Assembly: GCA_045591035.1 (NCBI GenBank)
Contig: JAZNSG010000061.1
Coordinates: 1 to 38,520 of the forward strand
Direction: 5' to 3'
DNA length: 38,520 nucleotides
Source of the DNA: SIG440 sp045591035
Lineage (GTDB): Bacteria; Bacillota; Clostridia; Monoglobales; Monoglobaceae
How positions within the stretch are numbered: the stretch's first letter is position 1; each line of letters starts with the position of its first letter. Below, piece by piece: positions 14,986 to 23,593 of the stretch. The notes beneath the pieces are model-generated. The model made no database searches and had not been told where the DNA came from. It was given only the letters and a program-made list of their open reading frames with translations. The position numbers and the translations under genes were made by a program.

Positions 14986-16212
14986 TCAGGCAAAGAAATA
15001 TCCGCCCATACCATGAATGGCTTTTCCACTTTTGTAGTATTCTTTAAGAGCACGTTCAAGGCTCGTGTTTTCAGGCAGAGCGTCCAAGTTTTCAAGGACA
15101 TTTTCATTATCCTCAATCAAGAACACAAAATAGAAAACACTCATTCCGTCACTTTTCACAGTGAACGGGTTAAACCTCTTGCAAAACTTTGATATATTCT
15201 TATCTTCCCCCAAAAGGAAAATGAGCTGTGGATTGCAAAGCCATGACGCACAATAAAAGCATTTGTAGTCATAGTCCGGATAGCACTGTGCCAGAAACTT
15301 CTTTGTTTCGGCAATTCCTTCATCAACCGTCTCGGAGCTTAGCCTTCCGTCACGGGGGATATGAATCCCGACAACATTGTCTCCCGAAGAAACAACTTTT
15401 TTCCATCTATCCTTTGAAAGCATTACCTTGTCGCGTTCAACGAGGCCGGTATCTTTGTTATAGGGATAGCCGAGCCAGGCGTTATCGGTTTCCTCAATTT
15501 CTGCATGATATGAACCTTCCTCGTCTTCATGAAAATATGAACCGAGAGCCATACCGCTTCTGTGAACATCCAGGTCCTCTGCCAGGGCAACAATTTCTCC
15601 CTCATCGCTACGAAAAACAGATATATTTTTTATGGCCACACCAATCTGGATTTCAAATCGGCCTATACGAAACAGCTTCCCGTCTGCAGCATATTGACTC
15701 CAACCGGAAATCTCATAACCCTTTTTGCCATTGTTTCGGCTCATATATCCATTGATGCCATTTTCAGGCATATTCAAGGCGTAATCAATAATATTTTGAG
15801 GAACATTGCGTTTTTTCAAAAGCTCGTACGTGTACTCGGTAACAGAACTCATAGCAAGAGCGCCGAGCATATCATACTCCAGTTCCATTTCAGGCATTTT
15901 GGCTTTTGGCCTTTGATATTCACCAAGGTCCGACATTATGTTCGAGCGGTCTTTAAGAGCCCAACAAAGGAGCACCAAAAGCCTCGAAATGGCTTCATCC
16001 TTCGAAACCCTTTCCGCGGCTTCCTTATATGTATCAAGGTGCATATTTAGAATTCCGTATTTCTCATGCAGTCCATCATAATAGCTTGTGTCAAGAAGAG
16101 GGCATCCGTTTTTGTCGAAATCCGACATAGCTTCATCAAATATCTCATTCCAGCGTTCAGGCCATTTTTCACAACCGACAGATTCCATAAGGGATTCTAA
16201 GGTATAGTTCAT
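14986..16212 (-). CDS. NAT_N/GNAT_C-type acyltransferase, copy B
   Basis: A 408-residue paralogue of the copy A acyltransferase, co-linear along its whole length. It shares the N-terminal TLESLMESVGCEKWPERWNE segment, the central LGYPYNKDTGLVERDKV, the HIPRDG turn, CASWLCNPQL and KRFNPF. Divergence is concentrated around residues 100-200 (helical domain), suggesting changed acceptor recognition. The ATG follows AAGGAG. Unlike copy A, it is separated from its upstream creatininase partner by 93 bases that hold a consensus promoter and two inverted repeats, so it can be expressed apart from the upstream genes. Confidence 0.8.
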   Translation of the reverse strand: MNYTLESLMESVGCEKWPERWNEIFDEAMSDFDKNGCPLLDTSYYDGLHEKYGILNMHLDTYKEAAERVSKDEAISRLLVLLCWALKDRSNIMSDLGEYQRPKAKMPEMELEYDMLGALAMSSVTEYTYELLKKRNVPQNIIDYALNMPENGINGYMSRNNGKKGYEISGWSQYAADGKLFRIGRFEIQIGVAIKNISVFRSDEGEIVALAEDLDVHRSGMALGSYFHEDEEGSYHAEIEETDNAWLGYPYNKDTGLVERDKVMLSKDRWKKVVSSGDNVVGIHIPRDGRLSSETVDEGIAETKKFLAQCYPDYDYKCFYCASWLCNPQLIFLLGEDKNISKFCKRFNPFTVKSDGMSVFYFVFLIEDNENVLENLDALPENTSLERALKEYYKSGKAIHGMGGYFFA

Positions 16213-16236
16213 ATTGCTTCTCCTTGCAATCAGGCA

Positions 16237-16257
16237 AACTATCTCATTGTGATAGTT
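16237..16257 (-). promoter_or_regulatory. inverted repeat at the predicted transcript start of acyltransferase B
   Basis: Perfect 7-bp arms AACTATC/GATAGTT with a 7-base loop, about 10 bases downstream of the -10 box. It could be an operator or a stabilising 5' hairpin. Confidence 0.5.
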
Positions 16258-16267
16258 AGGTTATTAT

Positions 16268-16296
16268 ATTATACGAGTAAATAGCTCAAATGTCAA
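16268..16296 (-). promoter_or_regulatory. consensus sigma-A promoter of acyltransferase B
   Basis: On the minus strand a perfect TTGACA (16291-16296), exactly 17 bp, and a perfect TATAAT (16268-16273). The start codon lies about 55 bases beyond the -10 box. Confidence 0.92.
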
Positions 16297-16303
16297 GACA
16301 TTT
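16288..16303 (-). promoter_or_regulatory. palindrome overlapping the -35 box
   Basis: A 16-base inverted repeat with 7-bp arms AAATGTC/GACATTT and a 2-base centre that covers the -35 hexamer, as expected of a repressor site. Confidence 0.5.
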
Positions 16304-16305
16304 TT

Positions 16306-17175
16306 TTATCTCATATTATTTGCTTCCCATTTCATAAGGTTTTCATCTTCTTTGTAAACCTTGTACGCACGAGCTGCACGCTCTGCTGAGAATCTTAAAG
16401 AAGCTTTGCCTATCCGTTCGTTGCAGCCATAGGGGTCATCACCTGCAAAGCAGTTAGGATACATTATGTCATATCCGCCATCACGGATATTTAAGCCCAC
16501 ATCAGAGAGATACTTTGTGAGTGGTCTGCGTTTTCCGTCTTCAATTCCCAATCTGTCAAGGTGAACAGCCTCAGGGCAAATACCCATCATATGAGCAGTT
16601 TCACCGAAGCATGCGTGGCCAACAACCATTTTCTCTTCGTGGTACTTAAGGATAAGGTCTTCGTCCTCGGTATTTATTTCGGGGATTGAGCCTCTTCCGT
16701 TTTCAATCAGATATTCTGCCATACCATGAGGGGCAGGCAGGTCTAACATATAATGAACAAACAAATAGTCGTGCTTTATATTACAAAGACTTCTCTGAAA
16801 AGCGTCAAGAAGCGGAACATTTCCGCCATGACCGTTAAATACCAATATCTTCTTGAAACCGTTTCTTGATATGTTTTCGCAAAGTTCTTGCATAAGCTGA
16901 AGCTGAAGCTCCCATGAAAGAGTAACGAAACCATTGGGTATATTTCCTACTTCCCAACAGGGTACATCGCCAAAAATATGGTCAGGGAATACGCACACAG
17001 GCTCAATCTGTGAAGCCATATATGCAACTACACTTGCCTCAATAATATCCTGTCCTAACGGAAGGTGAAGTCCGTGCTTTTCAACACAACCAAAGGGGAT
17101 AACGCAAACTCCCTTTGAAACTTCTCTCAGTTCTGCGAGTGTTTCTGATGTTCTGTAAAGCCATCTTGTTTCCAT
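16306..17175 (-). CDS. creatininase-family amidohydrolase, copy B
   Basis: A 289-residue paralogue of copy A with the same metal ligands: Glu32, His34, Asp43, His116 in NGHGGN, and Glu in FGETA. Residues 1-18 are identical to copy A, and the coding DNA there differs at only a few positions, which points to a fairly recent duplication or gene conversion. The loop near 72-82 (VPCWEVGNIPNG) differs in sequence and is one residue longer, next to the expected active-site opening, so substrate preference may differ. The ATG follows AGGAG and the gene lies 36 bases after the SGNH esterase gene. Confidence 0.88.
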   Translation of the reverse strand: METRWLYRTSETLAELREVSKGVCVIPFGCVEKHGLHLPLGQDIIEASVVAYMASQIEPVCVFPDHIFGDVPCWEVGNIPNGFVTLSWELQLQLMQELCENISRNGFKKILVFNGHGGNVPLLDAFQRSLCNIKHDYLFVHYMLDLPAPHGMAEYLIENGRGSIPEINTEDEDLILKYHEEKMVVGHACFGETAHMMGICPEAVHLDRLGIEDGKRRPLTKYLSDVGLNIRDGGYDIMYPNCFAGDDPYGCNERIGKASLRFSAERAARAYKVYKEDENLMKWEANNMR

Positions 17176-17211
17176 AACAAATTTGCTCCTAACATAATTT
17201 ATTTAAAATTT

Positions 17212-18363
17212 TTAAAGTATTTCCGAGGTTTCTATTCCTAAGCAATCTGCAATAATGGGGGCAAGTTTCTGTGCCATTTTAAACATTCCCAAATCAGTTG
17301 GATGAATTGTATCAACAGTACAGCAGTCGCAGCCTTCGCCCTCAAAGAATGTCGCACCGTCAATGAAGTAGATATTCTCGTCACCTTCAGCCTTAGCACG
17401 ATTCACAGTATCCATTATTATTCTTTTTCTTTCTTCAAAATCCCAACCCTCTCCGTAAAGCGGAGCACCGAAAGACTTAACGGGACAAGGTCTTGATATG
17501 CAAATATATGGAATATCCGGATGTTTTTCTCTTATTTTCTTATACAACGGATAATGAGTAGCTTCAAGCATTTCGTGGGTCTTGGCATTGTGGTCATAAT
17601 CACATATAAATATGCTCATATCCAGGTCTGCAAGGTAATCTGCCATAACCGCTTCACCTCTTGCGCCATCCGAAAAACCAAGATTTATGAAATCAAGGTC
17701 CAAAGCTCTCGAAATCATTGACTGGTATGTATTTCCCGGTCTTGATGCACATCCACCCTGGGTAATAGACGAGCCATAATACACAACCGGCTTGATATCT
17801 TTGTATTCCCTGGGTCTTTCAACCTTTGCCGTGTCTTCCACTCCGATATAAAGTTCATTCACCGGATTATAAACCGGGAGGTTTATGGTGATTTCTCTCA
17901 TTTCTCTGGATTCAAAATGATATATAGACTCATAGCCTCTGTTATTTTCTACATCTTCAACCCAGGGGAGAAATGAATTCACATATCGGCTTTTGCCGTC
18001 TGCGTCTCTGTATAAATCAAAGCCGCAGGTAGAAAGCAAGGTTGCGTGGGGGAAAGTCTGGCAAAAGTCCCATCTTGAGCTTATGGCTATGTACTCGGAA
18101 TCTGTTTTGAATCTTACTCTGATACCGGTAGTATAGCGATAAATACGACATACGTTTTCGTTTACCTGTGCCGCAACGTCAGGGTCCATTCTCACAAATC
18201 TTGACGGACTACCGTCAGTGGGATAAAGACTCGGTAAATACGCACCATAAACCTTGAAGCAGTTCTCGGTCGCATTAATCCAGCGAAGATTGTCAACGCC
18301 CTCTATTTTAGACGCAACGGTAAGGTTTTTGTCCAAATCAGTGATTTTCAGGTCTTTTGCCAT
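17212..18363 (-). CDS. SGNH/GDSL-type esterase with N-terminal GxDLY domain
   Basis: A 383-residue two-domain hydrolase. A beta-sandwich (about 30-180) ends in the GFDLY motif at 114-118 plus following strands, then an SGNH hydrolase domain starts at about 190. The nucleophile is Ser199 in YYGSSITQGG, the Gly block is NLGFSDGARGE, an Asn sits in DYDHNA, and the Asp351/His354 dyad is in DTIHPTDLG. This is the PF14607-PF14606 architecture, usually acting on acyl esters of sugars. No signal peptide is visible, so it should act in the cytosol. Spacing to its neighbours (36 bases on each side) indicates one operon with the ceramidase-like and creatininase B genes. Confidence 0.9.
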   Translation of the reverse strand: MAKDLKITDLDKNLTVASKIEGVDNLRWINATENCFKVYGAYLPSLYPTDGSPSRFVRMDPDVAAQVNENVCRIYRYTTGIRVRFKTDSEYIAISSRWDFCQTFPHATLLSTCGFDLYRDADGKSRYVNSFLPWVEDVENNRGYESIYHFESREMREITINLPVYNPVNELYIGVEDTAKVERPREYKDIKPVVYYGSSITQGGCASRPGNTYQSMISRALDLDFINLGFSDGARGEAVMADYLADLDMSIFICDYDHNAKTHEMLEATHYPLYKKIREKHPDIPYICISRPCPVKSFGAPLYGEGWDFEERKRIIMDTVNRAKAEGDENIYFIDGATFFEGEGCDCCTVDTIHPTDLGMFKMAQKLAPIIADCLGIETSEIL

Positions 18364-18399
18364 TACGAACGCCTCCCAATATCAACCTAAGTTTCAGTC

Positions 18400-19743
18400 T
18401 TATTTCAAATCCTCAAGCATTTTTTTGCCTTCTTTGATGAAAAGTTCAGCAACACCAGCTTTGAAGCCTGAGCTTCTTGCCTCGTATCCGCCTTCATCAT
18501 AAGCATCCTGCATGGGGAAGTATCCCTCACTGCCGTTTGTGAGACAGGTAGGAATAATTGTCTCCCAGCCTTCAGTATCTTTAACGCCTCTGCCAATACC
18601 GGTGAAGGGTTCGCCGGGGAAGCCAACAAATGCAACACCGCCAATAGCAATACCGCTGAGCTGCATGTCATAAAATTCCGGACCATGCTCAAGTCTGAGC
18701 ATACGAGCAGCTTCAGCCACAACTGTGGTGAGCATCATACCCTCGAATGGAATTTCATCGTCTCTGTCAGCAAGATGCAACTCGTTTATACGTCTTGCCT
18801 CGGGCAAATCCTCGGGGTTCGGCATATTTGACGGGATGCGAACATTACGGTTTATGAACTTAATTGAATCAACATCTATGTATTTAACCTTGTCAAACGC
18901 TTGCAAAACACCACCAGCAACAACTCTGCCCATGTATCTTGCATGGTCATAGCCACGTGCAACATCGTCAAAGTCCATAAACATACCGTTGAGATATCCA
19001 CCGGTAGGATGAACATTAACGTGGTTAACGTCACCCTGAGCACCGTTAACAAAGATACACTTTGTATTATCCAATGCTTTTTCAACAGTTCTTCTTAAGA
19101 ACCCACACCAGTCACTGGAAATGAGGTTTCCGCCTACAGTGTCGGGATGGTCTGCAAAGTTGGTGAGAACAATTGTATCAGCGCCTTCGCGGTCAAATCT
19201 CAAAACAGTTACTCTCTCATCAACATCACCTATGGGAGCAACAATGTCAGGATTGTTAACACCGGGGTTGGTCTTAACACTTCCGTCTTTCATTCTGAAT
19301 CTTCTTACAAATGCGATGTTGGGTGCCTGTCCTATACCCCAACCCATCTTTGCGGGTTTAAGGTCAGCCAATGCAACTTTTGCCACATCAACCATTCTGC
19401 GATCAACAAAAGCAAAATACTCCTGTTCGAGAACATCCTCTGAGTCTGAAACTACAAACGGACCCGTATGGGTGTGGGTTGCAGTTATGTAAATAGCCTC
19501 AAAAGGAAGACCCGTTTCTTCTGCTATGTGTTTTCTAAACAAATCTGTTTCTACTCTTTTTATTCCACAGTGGTCAATACTGAGAATAATTGCACGACTG
19601 TCACCACAAGCAAGGGCAAGGGCATTGATTTCCAGTTCATCCAGAACGCCCTCAGCTAATCTGGTCTTGTAATAACCTTCAATTCTTATCCCTGTCATAG
19701 GGGTTATATTTACTCTTCCAAAACCTGCTTTTAATGTATTCAT
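18400..19743 (-). CDS. neutral/alkaline ceramidase-like protein
   Basis: A 447-residue protein with the N-terminal neutral-ceramidase fold (PF04734). It has AGFGRVNITP at the start, a metal-site-like ATHTHTGP near 88-95, ADHPDTVGG and NGAQGDVNHV. In true neutral ceramidases the nucleophile serine lies in GDVSPN; here the equivalent position reads GDVNHV, so the serine seems to be missing. Activity on ceramide is therefore doubtful; amide hydrolysis by another route or a different substrate is possible. No signal peptide is seen, whereas genuine ceramidases are secreted. The ATG follows TAGGAGGAG. It is the first gene of the hydrolase operon; no clear promoter was found in the 206-base gap upstream. 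Confidence 0.85.
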   Translation of the reverse strand: MNTLKAGFGRVNITPMTGIRIEGYYKTRLAEGVLDELEINALALACGDSRAIILSIDHCGIKRVETDLFRKHIAEETGLPFEAIYITATHTHTGPFVVSDSEDVLEQEYFAFVDRRMVDVAKVALADLKPAKMGWGIGQAPNIAFVRRFRMKDGSVKTNPGVNNPDIVAPIGDVDERVTVLRFDREGADTIVLTNFADHPDTVGGNLISSDWCGFLRRTVEKALDNTKCIFVNGAQGDVNHVNVHPTGGYLNGMFMDFDDVARGYDHARYMGRVVAGGVLQAFDKVKYIDVDSIKFINRNVRIPSNMPNPEDLPEARRINELHLADRDDEIPFEGMMLTTVVAEAARMLRLEHGPEFYDMQLSGIAIGGVAFVGFPGEPFTGIGRGVKDTEGWETIIPTCLTNGSEGYFPMQDAYDEGGYEARSSGFKAGVAELFIKEGKKMLEDLK

Positions 19744-19891
19744 GGCATACTCCTCCTATAATACATATGTTAGCATATTCAACAAAAAACATACATAGAA
19801 AATCTTCTCAAAAATATTGAAAAAAATATCATTTACCTAAGATTTTGAGGTTTATTTAAAAAATTTAAACAAAAACACATAACACAGACCA

Positions 19892-19926
19892 GAAATCGGC
19901 TATATCTATGTGATATAACCGATTTC
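19892..19926 (-). terminator. hairpin after the FG-GAP gene
   Basis: A 15-bp stem with one mismatch (19892-19906 with 19912-19926) and a 5-base loop, 24 bases after the stop codon. It lacks a clear T-tract, so it may be a weak terminator or an RNA-stabilising hairpin. Confidence 0.5.
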
Positions 19927-19949
19927 CAAAATTCTGTTGTTTTTAAATG

Positions 19950-22589
19950 TTACTTCTCCTGAAACTCAATGTCTATCTTTGTTATTCTTGGTGTTGTGAG
20001 ACAGTTATAAGCATAAAGTTCAACTCTGTATTCCAAAGTATCACCCTTTTTCAGCTCTACATTTTCAGGTGCAACCCATTCGCCGCCGTTTTTGCGGACT
20101 GTAATTGTCACTGATGTTTTGTTCGGAACTTCACCCTCAAAGGTCGCACCACAAACTGTGCAATTGCTGTCGATTGCATAGCTTTCGGAATAATAGTATT
20201 CACTGAAACCTCTGTCCAGAATATTACCGATTTCGGTTGAAATCATTCCGTGAGGGCCGTTTGTGGGAAGATGTGTACATCTTTCTGAGTTGAAGCCCTT
20301 TTCGCCATTCCACCAAATAGAAGAGTATCCCTTGTGGTCGCCGTCTACCTTGTGGTTTGCAATACAAAGGTCAAGATAACCATCCTCATTAAAGTCTGCA
20401 GCCATACCGCCACAAGCAGAGTGAGCATAAAGAAGCTCACGGTCAAGTTCGCTGAACTTACCTTCACGGTTCCAATAAATAAATGAGTTTATGTCACGGT
20501 CTTTTCCGCCATGATAGTTTGCCGAGAAAATATCAAGCCATCCGTCATGGTTAAAGTCGGCTACAAGAACATGGTCAGCCGCATCACCACGAAGGAAGCA
20601 CTTACGGTTTTCGCTTATACCCTCGGGACCGTTCCAATAAATATACACAAAGCTGTGATGTGGTTCATCAGGCTTGATACGTCCGGTATTTACGTGTCCA
20701 CCAATAATAACATCGGGATAACCATTTTTTGTAAGGTCAGCAAAGCTTACACCAATGGGCTTGTATGTAGCAAGTTCCTGTGAACGTTCCATTGAGAAGC
20801 CCTCAGGTCCGCCCCAAAGGAGGATTGAATTTCTCAAACCACATGGGAGAACAAGGTCAAGCCATCCGTCGTTATTCAAATCCGCAGCCTTTGGCCAACG
20901 CACTGAACAACCCTCCGGAAGTTCAATTGTTTCGTATGTAGCAAACTTGTCTTTTGCAGAATATATACGCAATTCTTTCCAGAAATTACCCGGTGTTGCA
21001 ACCTCAAGGTAACCATCATGGTTAAAGTCACCGGCACAAACGCCCCAGCCACCATTTGTTACCATATTGTGTGTTTTTTCCGGTTCATGACCGTTTGGTC
21101 CGAAATAGTGAACATGGTGTCCTACATCAAGATGACCTGCGTTTTCGGAGTTGTTTCCTATAATCAGTTCGGGCCAACCATCATCGTTAAAGTCTGCAAT
21201 AAGTGCATCAACAGCACAGTGACTTGCAACCTTGGTAACATCGTCGGGATCGTACTTTCCGCCTTCTCTGCCCCAATAGATATAACTTTCCTGTACTCCG
21301 ATAGAAGAACGGGCATAGTGGTTTATAATAACAACCTTAACTTCGCCATCAGGGTTCTTAATCAAATAACCACGTCTTGCATCTTCGCCTTCAAACTCCT
21401 TGTAATTTACAAGGTCAGGATAGGTAAAGAGTCTTGAGCAGTTTGTATATGTACGATTCTTCTTTATTGCACCCTGACAGAAAAGAATCATATTGTCAAC
21501 AATATCAACATCACAAGCGGTGTGAGTATCTATGACAGTTCTTGGTTTTTTATCAAGGCCATCGGGACCATTCCAAATAACAAAACTCTGTTGTTTGTCT
21601 TCATCATCAGGATTTGCAGAAAGTGTCGAAATAACAACGTCTTCGTATCCGTCACCATCAATATCACCAACAGCCATTGACATAGCAAGAGGCACATCAA
21701 TATCCATAAGTATCTCAAGCTGACGGAATTTGTTTGCAGAAAACAGATACATCTTCTTTCCTGTTGAAAGAGTGAAACAATCTCTTCCCTGCCAACGAAT
21801 TTTCTTAAGCATACGAACACCCTTGAGAATACTTTCAGGGAGACTCTCCATTGTCCATTCCTCTGCGAGTTCATCCATATCTTCAAGGGGAACTGCAGGC
21901 AAAACAGTTTTGCGGTCAAGGTTTATACCGTCTTCTCCGCCCCAATATATAATGGTTTCAGTCGTGTCATCGGGACGAACAATAAGGTCATCATAACCGT
22001 CACCATCAAGGTCCGCACCCTCTATCATACGAGGCAAATAATCAAAGATAAGGTCTTTGTATTCGGTCCATTCATAGCAACCAAGCTTTGTTTTTTCAAA
22101 GATACGAACAGACTGATATTCCTTTGAAGCAAACGCAAGCATTGGCTCACCCTTGCCGTTGAAATCACCATAGCAACAGTCTACCGTCCAGGGAGTCGGA
22201 ATTTTTATATGAAGGTTCTCAGAATATCCATCCTTTGAACCAAAATATATATCAGTTGAAGCAAAGGGTGCAGCCATATCGTTACAACCTGCAACAACAA
22301 CATCCTGATATCCGTCTCCGTCAATATCAACAACCATACCGCTATAGCTGCCCTGACCGGGAAGAACATCTCTCTCTCCGTTCAGCTTGTATACGTAGCT
22401 TGGTGCAGCTTCGTGGTGATTCTGGCAATTTGCAAAAACCAAATCCACATATCCGTTCTTGTCAAGGTCATACTGGAAAATACGCTGCAAAATACCCTTT
22501 TTTGAAACGTAAATATTTTGGCCACTGTTTCCGAAAGTTCCACGCTTGAATGCGTCATAGCCTTCTGTAGTCCACGTCTTCTTACCCAT
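19950..22589 (-). CDS. FG-GAP/VCBS repeat beta-propeller protein
   Basis: An 879-residue protein made of repeated blades, each with a calcium-loop motif DxDxDGxxD. Ten such loops are seen near residues 41, 88, 192, 309, 466, 521, 570, 618, 678 and 732 (e.g. DIDGDGYQD, DFNHDGWLD). Blades often continue with YWNGPEG-like turns. Residues 790-879 form a separate Cys-containing beta domain. FG-GAP propellers bind ligands or partner proteins and usually are extracellular, but this one starts MGKKTWTTEG with no signal peptide. The ATG at 22589 follows GGAGGGG; an in-frame TTG 15 bases upstream overlaps that site and is rejected. It leads the accessory cluster and has its own promoter. Confidence 0.88.
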   Translation of the reverse strand: MGKKTWTTEGYDAFKRGTFGNSGQNIYVSKKGILQRIFQYDLDKNGYVDLVFANCQNHHEAAPSYVYKLNGERDVLPGQGSYSGMVVDIDGDGYQDVVVAGCNDMAAPFASTDIYFGSKDGYSENLHIKIPTPWTVDCCYGDFNGKGEPMLAFASKEYQSVRIFEKTKLGCYEWTEYKDLIFDYLPRMIEGADLDGDGYDDLIVRPDDTTETIIYWGGEDGINLDRKTVLPAVPLEDMDELAEEWTMESLPESILKGVRMLKKIRWQGRDCFTLSTGKKMYLFSANKFRQLEILMDIDVPLAMSMAVGDIDGDGYEDVVISTLSANPDDEDKQQSFVIWNGPDGLDKKPRTVIDTHTACDVDIVDNMILFCQGAIKKNRTYTNCSRLFTYPDLVNYKEFEGEDARRGYLIKNPDGEVKVVIINHYARSSIGVQESYIYWGREGGKYDPDDVTKVASHCAVDALIADFNDDGWPELIIGNNSENAGHLDVGHHVHYFGPNGHEPEKTHNMVTNGGWGVCAGDFNHDGYLEVATPGNFWKELRIYSAKDKFATYETIELPEGCSVRWPKAADLNNDGWLDLVLPCGLRNSILLWGGPEGFSMERSQELATYKPIGVSFADLTKNGYPDVIIGGHVNTGRIKPDEPHHSFVYIYWNGPEGISENRKCFLRGDAADHVLVADFNHDGWLDIFSANYHGGKDRDINSFIYWNREGKFSELDRELLYAHSACGGMAADFNEDGYLDLCIANHKVDGDHKGYSSIWWNGEKGFNSERCTHLPTNGPHGMISTEIGNILDRGFSEYYYSESYAIDSNCTVCGATFEGEVPNKTSVTITVRKNGGEWVAPENVELKKGDTLEYRVELYAYNCLTTPRITKIDIEFQEK

Positions 22590-22720
22590 AAAAATCCCCT
22601 CCAAATGATGGCGCTTTTTTTAGTTGATGCCCAACAAAAAGCCAACAAAAATATAATGCTTTTTAAGTCACCATATTTTGTATTTTCCTTAAGTTTCAAG
22701 CATCCTTTTGCTTTACTGTC

Positions 22721-22749
22721 ACATTACTACAAAACACCTAAAAAGTCAA
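22721..22749 (-). promoter_or_regulatory. promoter of the FG-GAP gene
   Basis: On the minus strand, -35 TTGACT (22744-22749), 17 bp, -10 TAATGT (22721-22726). The leader is about 125 bases. The -35 box lies inside an inverted repeat with 7-bp arms CCTAAAA/TTTTAGG (22737-22759), a candidate operator. Confidence 0.55.
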
Positions 22750-22807
22750 CCCTTTTAGGAAAACTTTTTGCCCAAAATCAAGAATTTTTTTATTTTGTAA
22801 AAAAATA

Positions 22808-22836
22808 AAAAGACAGATTGAAAAAATCTGTCTTTT
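22808..22836 (-). terminator. terminator of the asnS-TPR operon
   Basis: A 12-bp perfect stem (22808-22819 with 22825-22836), followed on the minus strand by a long T-rich tract, beginning six bases after the TPR gene stop. Confidence 0.9.
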
Positions 22837-22842
22837 CACTTC

Positions 22843-23580
22843 CTATTTTTGCAATTGTTCCGCAAGAATTTTCTCAACGTCGTCCTTCTGCATAACACTG
22901 AGAAAAGTAAATGTTTTATCAAGAGATTTTTTTATAAATTCAATCCCGCGCTCCCTATCTCCGCATTTTATAAGAAGCAATCCATAACCATAATAGGGTT
23001 CGGGGAAATGAGGCTCTTTCCCAAGCAGTTCTTCGTATACAGCTTTTCCCTTCTCATATTCTCCGCAAAGCACATAAGACTGTGCAAGATTGTCAGCAAT
23101 AACCATATCATCAGGATTGTAATCATGGGCTTCCAGATTGAATTTAAGAGACTTCTGCCGTTCACCTTTCAGAACGTACATGAGCCCAAGATTCTGGTAA
23201 AAATTTGACACCTTGAACCCTTCAATAGCCTCTTCCATCATTTCGATAGCCAAATCCAAATCGCCTTTCTTCCAGACCACAAGAGAAAGCATCGCCTTTA
23301 TTCGCTTTTTCTCCGCGGGCTTCTTAGCCGAGACAGACGCCCGTGTCAAAACCTCTTCCGCAAGATTCAGTTCACCTGAGCGAAGAAGCATATACCCATA
23401 ATACCGCATGGTTTCAGGTTTCATTTTCCCTATTCGGTTAGCAATATGAAACAGTCTCAAAGCTTTGTCAAAATAGCCTTTCTGAAATTGAATACGTGCA
23501 TAAAACGCAAGTAAATCAGACCTTCTCAGCAACAAAAAATAAACGACAGCCAAAAGACTTATAACACCAATAATTCCCAT
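22843..23580 (-). CDS. membrane-anchored tetratricopeptide repeat protein
   Basis: A 245-residue protein with one N-terminal membrane helix (residues 2-18, followed by Arg-Arg) and about five TPR-like helical hairpins (FYARIQFQKGYFDKALRLF, YGYMLLRSGELNLAEEVL, YQNLGLMYVLKGERQKSL, LAQSYVLCGEYEKGKAVYEEL, YGYGLLLIKCGDRERGIEFI). Such proteins are scaffolds; partners are unknown. The short positive flank after the helix places the TPR domain in the cytosol. The start follows AGAGGT, 13 bases after asnS, so it is expressed with asnS. Confidence 0.85.
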   Translation of the reverse strand: MGIIGVISLLAVVYFLLLRRSDLLAFYARIQFQKGYFDKALRLFHIANRIGKMKPETMRYYGYMLLRSGELNLAEEVLTRASVSAKKPAEKKRIKAMLSLVVWKKGDLDLAIEMMEEAIEGFKVSNFYQNLGLMYVLKGERQKSLKFNLEAHDYNPDDMVIADNLAQSYVLCGEYEKGKAVYEELLGKEPHFPEPYYGYGLLLIKCGDRERGIEFIKKSLDKTFTFLSVMQKDDVEKILAEQLQK

Positions 23581-23593
23581 TTCAAACCTCTTC

